Part shown: positions 56,380-64,000 of the stretch, in pieces
How the letters are laid out: each line of letters opens with the position of its first letter
Numbering within the stretch: position 1 is the first letter of the stretch
Assembly (NCBI GenBank): GCA_019096195.1
Contig: JAGTXK010000073.1
Location: 806,001-870,000, forward strand
Length of the DNA: 64,000 nt
From: Boletus sp. NGJ
Taxonomy: Eukaryota; Basidiomycota; Agaricomycetes; Boletales; Boletaceae
Direction of reading: 5' to 3'
Translations under genes and position numbers: made by a program
The notes under the pieces: model-generated
Told to the model about the DNA's origin: nothing
What the model saw: only the letters and a program-made list of their open reading frames with translations
The model's database searches: none

Positions 56380-57496
56380 ATGCCAGCCAAGGACAGAGAC
56401 TTGGCTCCTAAGCCCCGGTTGGCTTTCTTGGGTCCATTTGGAACCTACTCTCACCAGGTCACTGTTCAGTTTCAATTATTCTATTGTTTGCTGATAGGCC
56501 ATACAGGCCGCGTTCGAGTGCTTTTGTGATTCTGTTGAATACCTTGCTCGGCCAACGATTGCAGGTGAGTTGTGCCAGCATGTCGATCAAGGGGAGAGCC
56601 AATCGTCGTCAGATGTCCAGCAAACGTTGTCGGCTGCTGTGCCATTTGGGGTAATCCCTCACGAAAATAGCATATATGGTTCAGTTGTTGAAACTTATAA
56701 CATCTTGCGTATCCCCGTGGTTGGCCAAGAAATTTTTGTGCGGGGTGTCATTGTTTTTGAAGTGCAGCACTCTCTGGTTATCCGACAGGGGGTGAAATTG
56801 GAGAACATCGAGAATGTATTGAGTCATGAGCAAGTATGTGCCTGTGATGAAACCATCAGTGGAGTCCATTTCATGATGGTTTGTTTAGGCTTTGGGACAG
56901 TGCCGGGGGTGGTTGGCTGAACACTTGCCTCAAGCATCTTTAATGCCCACAGATTCTACTGCAATTGCAGCAAAAAGACTGCTGTCTGCCAAAGATGGAC
57001 TGGACCCAATGAAATGTGGAGCAATATGTTCATCAGTGGTTGTCACTATTCACAAGGGATTAGAAATTTTGGAAGAAAATATCCAGGATAGAACAGGCCA
57101 GTGGTTTGTCCTAAATGTTCTGGACACAACTGATCTTCCACAGAAAACTTCACTCGCTTTTACATCATTTCACATGGCCTAGATGTAGCTCTTCCAGAGG
57201 AATGTTCTCTATCAACAGAGAACATGGCTTTGCTGCGGTTTCAGGCTCCTCTTGGTAACCCAGTGAAGCCAATGTTGAACCTTCCCAGTGCAATCAGCAC
57301 ACTTGATATTATCATACTACGAATTGACAGGCGCCCATCATTCCATGGTAGACCATTTGATGATGTCTACTTTCTTGAAGTTGGTGCCATTCCAGGACAA
57401 ACCAACCTTGAACAATCATGGACAAAGCAGCTAGAGCAGGGAGTCGACAAGGTAAGGTGCATGGGTGTGGAGGTGTCAGTATTAGGATGCTGGTAG
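56380..57496 (+). CDS. PHA2: Prephenate dehydratase, start codon in duplicated sequence
   Basis: Converts prephenate to phenylpyruvate in phenylalanine synthesis. The frame begins MPAKDRDLAPKPRLAFLGPF; its first ten or so codons (56380-56409) derive from the neighbouring duplicated gene, where the matching bases read ATACGA instead of ATGCCA. The catalytic domain continues GTYSHQ / AAFECFCDSVEYLARP across an intron (56458-56509), then FGVIPHENSIYGSVVETYN, LENIENVLSHEQ / ALGQCRGWLAEHL, PTDSTAIAAKRLL, and IQDRTGQNFTRFYIISHG with the TRF motif across an intron. An ACT-type regulatory domain follows (ALLRFQAPL, SAISTLDIIILRIDRRP, DDVYFLEVG), ending SVLGCW, the usual LGxW C-terminus. It appears intact. 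Composition is AT-richer and T-ending codons are more common than in neighbours. Confidence 0.85.
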
Positions 57497-58189
57497 ATGT
57501 AAAATTTCTCATTTGATTTTATGGACATATCAGAATGTGGAATGATAATGAGCCTTTTAAATGTGTCAGTCAAGCATTGGAATTAAGCTACAATTGTCAA
57601 AGACTCATGGATAGCCAGCATATATGTATGTGGATATACTGTAGGAAATGAATATCATTTGCATGAATGGAAGTGGTGATTCTTAATGAACTTACAAATA
57701 CAAGACCTCATTCCAAACTCTGATTTGGACGATGGGATGTGCCTGGAATAATGCCAGTCTGTTTGATTAGAAATATGGTCCTTTTGATGTAAGGCACAAA
57801 GTTGACTGTGAAATGGCCTGGGCAGCTGTGTGTGCCTCCCAAAATTGTTAATGACCTCAATAGCTACAATGAAGATGAACCTAATGAGAAGGTGTGTTTC
57901 TGAGGGCTGATCTCCACCTCATCCCTTGAAAGTGCCTTTTTAATGATGTAAACTGCAAGAAGTGACAGCTGTACATACTAAAGCCATCACAGGCGACGTG
58001 GTCTTACAGCTATACCGCTTTTCGCTGGGGCTCACTACCGAACCCAAAGGAGAGATGTTGAGCACACGTGCGGAACATTGAGTATCGCGAGCGTACAGCT
58101 GGTCGCAGCAGTGCTAAATTTAAGCAGCTTAACATCTAAGTCATGGAGTAACTGTATACAGCTTGCTGTCAATATCAATCACGTCCACC
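57497..58189. other. AT-rich flank between PHA2 and NOP7
   Basis: Visibly AT-richer than the rest of the window up to about 57990, where composition returns to normal. One plus-strand stretch near 57799-57904 reads KLTVKWPGQLCVPPKIVNDL and on for a few codons, possibly a leftover of another gene, but no family is recognised. The region holds the 3' ends of two convergent genes. Confidence 0.45.
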
Positions 58190-60216
58190 TCAGTTTCGGC
58201 CTTTAATCTCTCTGCGTCTGCTCAGCAAAGTTTCGCGCTGCTCATGGGTCAGAAAATGAGATGCAGTGAATTCACCCAGACGAACCTCTGCCGCGCGTCT
58301 CCTTTCTCCGTGCTTCATTCGCTCGTAGAGTTTCCGCTTCTTGTTACTCAGCAGCATCTTACCCATGTCCACCTCGCTTTGATCGTCAGGCTGCACCTTC
58401 TGAGCTCGCTTCCTCTGCAATCTCCGCACCTCCTTCTCGAATGTGCCGTATTCCATTCCCGCCGCCTCAGCTGCCAGTTCTGCAGCACGCAGAGACTCTG
58501 CGTCGTCAGCATTGCTGATGCTCACGGTCTCAACAACCTCGCCAACACCCTCTTCTTTCTCATTTCGCTCCGAGGCTCGTTCATACTCGCTGTCGGGTAC
58601 CTCCTCCGCCGACGCTTCCTCTAAGTGGGACAGGCTCACAGTCGGATCGTAGGCTCCTGGTTTATCACCAAACGGAGATAAATGAGGGGGGAGTGTGGCA
58701 CCTTGCACATAGAGACCCTCAAGAAGGATCTTTCCTGCATTAATGCAGTCCACAACCCATTGCGGTTGGACATATTTCCGTCTTCGCTGCCGTTCTTTCT
58801 CCTCTGTCGACCCACTGGTCTTAGCGATCACGGGTCGGTCGATGATGACATGAGTGATCGAATCGTCTGATTCTGTGATGGGAGATCCACTCCCAGATGA
58901 TGACGACCAACCAACTCGACCACCAAACGACCTTATCAAGAATTCGAAAACGGGTCGGGATGTTTCGCGCGACAGGAAGAATGTATACGGAGAAAATAAG
59001 GACGTAGGTGCAGAATTGCGCGCCTCGGATAATGACTGCAGTGTAGGCAGCGATGCCGTTGCATCCGCACCAATAGAGGAGTGGAGGACGAACACTTCGT
59101 CGACTTCAGTGGGTACCGCAGTGAAATCCCTGGAGTCGACGTCAACATCTTCATTGACAGGTGATGGATCTGCAGTTATGGTTTTGATGGCTTGTCGAAC
59201 CTCCTTTGTCGAAGCGATTTTTCCAGCATTTTCGCGTTTTGGGATAGATACGATATTCTCCGCTATCTGGACACTGAATGCACCTAGTCCAGCACCTGCT
59301 TCATCTCGAGTGGTGTCCAAGGGAGGTGGATAGACAAGCCCGGCGTCCGTGAAGAGCTTGAAAAACACGAAGCCGAGCAGTGTTTGATAGAGTTCCAAGA
59401 ATGTCAACATTACTCGGACATCAACGTCTGACGGTACCTGCAAACAGGTTCTTAGCATGCCAGACAGTGTGAAACGAAGCAGAGGCGCTACATTCTGCGT
59501 AAACTGATAGGGTACGAGCCAAGTGACATCCTGATCCATGACTTCCACCTGGTAATATATTCCTTTGATGGAGAGGAAGACCTTCCTGAGCGAACGCGAA
59601 TGCATGACGTAGAGTTGCCATTCTGCAGCCAGACGAGAACAATTGGCGATCAACGACGGTGACACACGATCGTTGGAGGGTAGCGAGGCAAAGAGAAATA
59701 TCATGCAAAGCGCGTCATCGATATCTCGTACGGCGTCGATGAAGGTGGGGTATCTGATGATCGTTTGAGTCGCTCATGCTAAAATGGTAGAGGAACGCAT
59801 TATACCTCTCCTTTATGATGTGATCAAGTCGGTAAGTTGGTCTGCTGTCCTCCAGGTTCTTCGCGATACTCCATTCTCCACGGCCAAGAGCTCTGGAAAT
59901 TTTTTTTGCGAACGCCTTGTGTTCTCTCAGCTTGTTCAGCACTGGCTCATGAGCAAGATATGCGATGTCCTTAGTGTAGTAAAAAGACGTTGGGGCCGTC
60001 GACCCTTTGTTGGCTTTCTTTCTGCTTCGCGGCTCACGCGGAAATATGCCTGTTCTGCGTTATGGCTGGAGGCGAGACACGACCAAGCCACGTACCTTTG
60101 AGGATGCACAACCGCCGGAAGTCGGCCAAGGAACACTGTAATTTCTTGACCGCGGCTGACCGGGTCATGTAGGCCTTGGCTGCTCCAGCCTTGCCCTTTT
60201 GTTTTAAACGGCCCAT
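58190..60216 (-). CDS. NOP7: Pescadillo homologue, 60S ribosome assembly factor
   Basis: Subunit of the PeBoW (Nop7-Erb1-Ytm1) complex needed for 27S pre-rRNA processing in the nucleolus. Start [20 protein letters not shown] at 60216. Exon 1 ends FRRLCILK and, after an intron (about 60036-60095), [18 protein letters not shown]-type sequence and [20 protein letters not shown] follow. The Pescadillo domain continues [40 protein letters not shown] and [14 protein letters not shown]. The single BRCT domain contains [37 protein letters not shown] and [17 protein letters not shown]. The acidic then basic C-terminus has [20 protein letters not shown]. Three exons; length about 620 aa, normal for the family. 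Confidence 0.94.
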
Positions 60217-60354
60217 GTGTGCCCGCTCTAGTTTTCCGCGACGGGCAGAGTTTGTTGAGGTGAAGAGCGATATCGGGTTTGTTTGTGCAGCGTCAACACA
60301 CCCTCGAGCACCATCACCACCACCACCACCACCACCACCACCACTATCGCAAGC
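60217..60354. promoter_or_regulatory. 138-bp shared promoter NOP7 / SMD2 with CAC repeat
   Basis: Divergent gap between the two start codons. It contains about ten CAC units (60315-60344), ending 11 bp before the SMD2 start codon, so the tract is probably in the SMD2 leader. Confidence 0.6.
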
Positions 60355-60949
60355 ATGAGGTGAGCGGGACTGATGGTCCTTGAAACGTTGTACTTAGTGC
60401 TCGCATGTCAGTCAGTATGTTCATGTCCCTAAATCTGAGCTAGACGAGGCTCAGCTACGCCAGCTGGAGGAGCATGAGATCAGCCAGGGTCCCTTGTCGG
60501 TTTTGCAACAGGCCGTTCGCAACCATGCTCAGGTCCTTATCTCCCTCCGGAATAACAAAAAGTTGCTTGCACGCGTAAAGGCATTTGACCGACACAGCAA
60601 TATGGTTGGTCCCCCGTCTCATCCTTACTCGATCTGACCTTTGATCTCTTCCAGGTGCTCGAGAACGTAAAAGAGGCAAGATCGCTCGGTCTCATCTCAT
60701 ACTATTTCATTGACTACTTCTCTAGATGTGGACTGAGATACCAAAGGGTAAGAATAAGAAACCGGTCAACAAGGACCGGTTCATTAGCAAAATGTTCCTG
60801 CGGTATGTCTTCGTCCTTGTCGTCATGCAATATTCTGATTGCCGATAGTGGGGACTCTGTTATTCACTCTGTTATTCTAAGTACGTTTGAGGCATGCCTT
60901 GATCCTCCTGCAAGCTGACTTTCGTGCAGTTCTTCGCAACCAAGCTTGA
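60355..60949 (+). CDS. SMD2: Core spliceosomal Sm protein D2
   Basis: Member of the heptameric Sm ring on U1, U2, U4 and U5 snRNAs. Exon 1 is ATGAG; an intron (about 60360-60411) leads to [20 protein letters not shown]. The Sm1 motif is [38 protein letters not shown], then VLENVKE. The next intron (60676-60725) begins with GC instead of GT, as family conservation ([11 protein letters not shown]) requires. [19 protein letters not shown] follows, then the Sm2 motif. A tandem 12-bp duplication (60854-60877) puts four extra residues into Sm2, giving [16 protein letters not shown], where other SmD2 proteins have no HSVI. The last exon is TTCTTCGCAACCAAGCTTGA. A decayed copy lies at 54590. Confidence 0.9.
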
Positions 60950-62417
60950 TGCCCGTGAGACGTGGCTCTTTCTTGGCCTGCACTCACCCAACCAGCTCTC
61001 CAGCATTGTACTTGCTCGATATTCGGCTGGGTAAGAATGCAGCGGTGGGTTCAAGTGTATCGGCTGCACACTACTTTAAACATACTTCCATGCTTTTCGC
61101 GGGCTGCAGCTCGGGTCTTGTTCAACATTGTGATGCTGGTATGTAACGAACCATTGACGTCCAGCTTCCCTCGCGTGGATGGAGCCCACGAATCTTGTGT
61201 CAGTCAGATCTGTTCTGTGTGACTGATACGATATGGCATTTATTCTACAAGGCTGTGGGAAAGAGCTGTCGAATTTCTCGGTTGGCAATCCTGAGCTGGT
61301 CCTCTATTACCACCTGGGGTTGCATGAGACGGCGTGCACTGGGAGTAAGGAGACGGGCTCACGGTGTCCGTGAGGTGCTTGTTGCGTTCGATCTCTGCGC
61401 GGAACCAGAGGAGCGTCTCTGCCCGTATGCGTGTGTCGGGAATGGCTATAATATGGTGCACGCTGTAAGCGCAGAATCCAGGGAGAGACTGTAGACTCGT
61501 ACAGCGTGAAGCCCTGATGGCGAAACGGTAGAGACGGAGGATGCGCTGTTGGAGTATAAAGTGTTTGAGAGAGAGCATGGCAGTTTGAATTTCATGGCTA
61601 CGCCGTGGCGACTTGTTTTGCTTCGCCCGCCAGTTCTGCCTCTGCCTTCTTTCCATCAAGCCCACCATGTCTTCATCTGATAATGTTCCTCCCCAACAAT
61701 CGACCCCCGTCCTTGTCATGACCGACAGCCTCACCAATCTTGCCATCCAACCTCACGACTCTTTCTCCGTTTCTCAAGACTCGCCCCAATCCCGTCAAGA
61801 TTGTCCCGACTCTGGTCCCTTCATCATGTACTCTCGCTCTCAGCTCCTCTTTCTCCACAAATCCCCATTGGTCCAACTCCCCTGCGGCATGCCAGCCCTA
61901 AAAGATTGGTTCGGGTCTGTGCTCACACCCACCTCCCCCCTTCTCCCAGCAGTCTGCTCAACATGATCTCTAGGACTGAAAATGACCAGCCAAGTTCCAA
62001 AAAAGACTCTGAAACACCCCTTCCCGTCGGTAACCCGCGTGAAAGACGGTACGTGGACTTGTCTCCCACCTAGCTCCTCTGTTGACATTGTATGCTCAGG
62101 TTCCGCCGAGAGACGGACGATGGTGGTACTTATTTCCTTTCGCGGCGCATGCGTTCTCTGACGCCATTCTCAAGCTTCTACGAGACAATCGTTCCGCGGC
62201 GCTGCCATTACCCAGCCTTCTCAGATGGGAAATTTCAAGCACCAGTCAATTCGTGCGGCGGACCGTGACCGGGACAGAGATGGTGAGAAAGAACAAGACC
62301 GTGAAAGGGTCAAAGAAGGTCAAGAACGACTTCGCAATGCGAGTACAGATCTCACCTGAGCCGCTTCGATGTATTAAGTGTTATCATTCCAGTTATCCGA
62401 CAAGTATGACCGCGATC
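60877..62417. repeat. Segmental duplication, right copy (near-identical core)
   Basis: Partner of 54812-56352. Here the flanking genes SMD2 and the eIF4E-binding-like gene are complete, so this is the original locus and the left copy is derived. Confidence 0.9.
61245..61578 (-). CDS. LYRM2: LYR-motif protein LYRM2-like, right copy
   Basis: Same gene structure and identical protein as the left copy at 55180-55513: three exons, LYR in RILRLYRFAIRASR, then PDTRIRAETLLWFRAEI, and IEDQLRIANREIRQ. It sits in its likely ancestral place between SMD2 (tail to tail) and the eIF4E-binding-like gene (head to head, start codons 88 bp apart). LYRM2-type proteins are about 90-100 aa; this one is about 80-85 aa from the chosen start. 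Confidence 0.85.
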
Positions 62418-64000
62418 GTCGTGCCCTGTCGTCCATGTCGCAAATACGAGCCAAGGACAGAGAGTTGGCTCCTCATCTCCCTAATCCTTCCTCAAGGGTC
62501 GCTGCCCAAGGACACCAAACAGCTTCGTCACGTGTCAGTGACTCCCGGGACGCTCAAAGGAAGAAAGACGGGGAATCCAATGAAGATTGGCGCAGAGGTG
62601 TGTATCATCAAAAAAATTTTGTTGCACGCCACAAGAGTGACCGGCTTCGTCATGGCAGGCGCGGATCAACCCCGAACAGGCAGAGACCGTACGCACTATA
62701 GTGGTGTTCTCGATTATACGCTCACTTTTTTCGACCAGGACCAGAGAATGGTCGCAGGGACCGTGATGATCGCGAACGGCCACGCTCCAGGGTGCGAGAT
62801 TCCTCCCGGTCTCGCCGTGAAGGGTCCCCTTCCAGACGTGAGAAAGAGGATCGGCGAATGGACCGTGATGATGGATATAATTACCGGAGGGATAGAGACG
62901 ACCGAGACAGGGATTTCGAACGTGACTCCGAGCTCGAAGACCCCAGGCGATGGAGAGATGATGGGAAGAGAGATGAACGTATGGCTGCTAGGCGCGAACG
63001 AGAACTACGAGAACGCCGTGACCGACCTACGTGGGATGGAGGCGACCGCTCTGACAGACGCTGGGTTGCTGGAGATGATCGGGACAGTCGAGGAAAGAGA
63101 TCCAGTGGCAGAGATAGGAAGCCTGGTGATGATGGTAAAGACCGTGATGACCGCAAAGACCGCGAGCGAGAGAAAGAGCCTGCTTGGATGGATACTTACA
63201 TCCCAAGCAATGGCAGTGGTGGAGTTATTGGTGGCCATCGTTCTGGTGGAGAACTTGATGGTATCCAGGCGTTTAGAAAGGAAATGCAGCAGAAAGACAA
63301 AACTAACTCACCAGTGGTTTCCAGTCTCGCATTGTCACAAACCCAAGCTTCGTTCCCTGGTCAAGCTCCAGAAAACCAGCTAGACGAGATCCAGCTCTTC
63401 CGTCTGATGATGAAGAGAGAAGAGGAGAAGAAATCAGATTCCCCTATGGTCCCCCATGCAGTTCATCCTTGCAGTGAGAGTCTCTCTACAAGTCTCCACG
63501 ATGAGGAATCACAAGGTGCGCTGCAAATGGTTGGTGGATTCATTCACATTTATCGTGGTAACAGTTCGAGCGTCTGTGGAGGTCGGCTCAAATTTGACAC
63601 TTACACCTGCATTGTCGAGCGAGGATGTTTCTCGTGTGTCAACGCTTGGCGAACAGCATGAAGATCCTGTTAGCGTCAGTGTGACTACGGATTCTCCAGC
63701 GCCGATTGCGTCCAGCTCTTCTCCACAAACCTCTGCATCACTGGCTTTCAGCGGTCAAGAATCCGAACCCTCCGATAAATTGGCCCCGCAGAGTTCGCGA
63801 CTATTCTCAAGTACAGTCTCGTCCGAGCAGTCTGTAACAGCGAAACCACCTATTGACGCGGTGATTTCTGTGAACCAAGCTCCTCAATCTCACCCTCCCG
63901 GTGGATCTCGACTACTTGCGCTGGGGTCGCGGAATCCCCAAAATGCAGTTGCTTCATCTGTACGCTCGAGCTCCTCCCAAAGTCCAGCGTCGTTCGTCCA
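61667..64000 (+). CDS. Probable eIF4E-binding / 4E-T-like protein (runs off right edge)
   Basis: Start MSSSDNVPPQQSTPVLVMTD. At residues 55-61, YSRSQLL fits the YxxxxL-phi motif that binds eIF4E; HKSPLVQLPCGMPALKDWFG follows. After several introns come QPSQMGNFKHQSIRAADRDR, KEGQERLRNA, then LSDKYDRDRRALSSMSQIRA. A long region rich in Arg-Asp and Arg-Glu (about 62790-63175) leads to EPAWMDTYIPSNGSGG, GELDGIQAFRKEMQQK and LDEIQLFRLMMKREEEKK. Beyond one more intron the frame continues with PPGGSRLLALGSRNPQ to the window edge. Such proteins repress translation or target mRNAs to P-bodies; that role is inferred from the motif order. Some introns between 62095 and 62380 are not resolved. Confidence 0.65.

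Noticed and set aside
54454-58045. Shared 17-nt motif GCTCACTACC(A/G)AACCC at about 54454 and 58029, flanking the PHA2 insertion
   Set aside because: A 17-mer with one mismatch is expected a few times in a 64-kb window by chance, and no longer homology or target-site duplication was seen.
60315-60344. CAC repeat read as a poly-histidine coding tract
   Set aside because: It lies upstream of the SMD2 start codon and just outside NOP7, so it is leader or promoter sequence.
62082-63383. 433-codon plus-strand open frame in the right duplicate
   Set aside because: It is an alternate frame over the Arg-Asp-rich repeats of the eIF4E-binding-like gene. The repetitive GAC/CGT codons keep several frames open. 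The family-like sequence (EKDRRMDRD, EPAWMDTYIP, LDEIQLFRLMMK) is in another frame.
1-64000. Search for retroelement, virus-like, DNA-transposon, CRISPR or toxin-gene signatures
   Set aside because: No reverse transcriptase, integrase, transposase, long terminal repeat or regularly spaced repeat array was recognised by eye.

Overview
The window looks like nuclear DNA of a filamentous basidiomycete, most likely an Agaricomycete mushroom-type fungus. Genes are packed on both strands, nearly all are cut by many introns of about 45-65 nt, and the gene set is eukaryotic and fungal (ERMES subunit MMM1, flavocytochrome b2, a con-6 protein, RAP1, NOP7, SWI1). Several families seen here (the seven-segment membrane protein, the GYF/CNH protein, the LIM protein starting MGFCRRCG) have their closest look-alikes in Agaricomycetes as far as I can recall. 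Genus and species cannot be told from the sequence alone. I saw no CRISPR array, rRNA, confident tRNA, retroelement or virus-like element.

Layout, left to right. 1-12.5 kb: partial SAP-like gene (minus), CYB2 (plus), LIM protein, a seven-segment membrane protein, a J-domain protein and a coiled-coil nuclear-type protein. 13-18.5 kb: two unrecognised minus-strand genes and RPC37 (Pol III). 18.5-20 kb: a gap with an 18-bp palindrome. 20-28.7 kb: cyclin H, a DUF1764 protein head-to-head with SWI1, an arrestin-related adaptor and Rab5. 28.9-38.5 kb: an acyl-CoA synthetase, a large CNH + GYF protein, D-2-hydroxyacid dehydrogenase and con-6. 38.6-46.3 kb: RPB8, MMM1, a tubulin-tyrosine-ligase-like gene, a coiled-coil protein and a CDK11-type kinase. 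46.4-54.4 kb: RAP1 with telomere-like repeats upstream, an unknown gene and a Sec7-PH Arf exchange factor. 54.6-64 kb: a segmental duplication. SMD2(3' part)-LYRM2-eIF4E-binding-like gene(5' part) occurs twice, 6,065 bp apart, with an AT-richer prephenate dehydratase gene joined to the left copy and NOP7 in between.

Functional themes: an unusual number of neighbours serve transcription and RNA (RPC37, RPB8, cyclin H, CDK11-type kinase, SWI1, SmD2, a probable eIF4E-binding protein, NOP7). Others serve 2-hydroxyacid metabolism (CYB2, D-2-hydroxyglutarate/D-lactate dehydrogenase), membrane traffic (Rab5, arrestin, Sec7-PH) and mitochondria (MMM1, LYRM2). Divergent gene pairs share very short promoters (30-170 bp). 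The most interesting items are the duplication with a nearly identical core and diverged edges, the prephenate dehydratase whose start codon lies in duplicated sequence, the telomere-like repeats just upstream of RAP1, and the seven-segment membrane protein with a long Ser/Pro tail. Exon boundaries were read by eye from splice signals and family conservation; CDS coordinates give the span from start to stop codon including introns.
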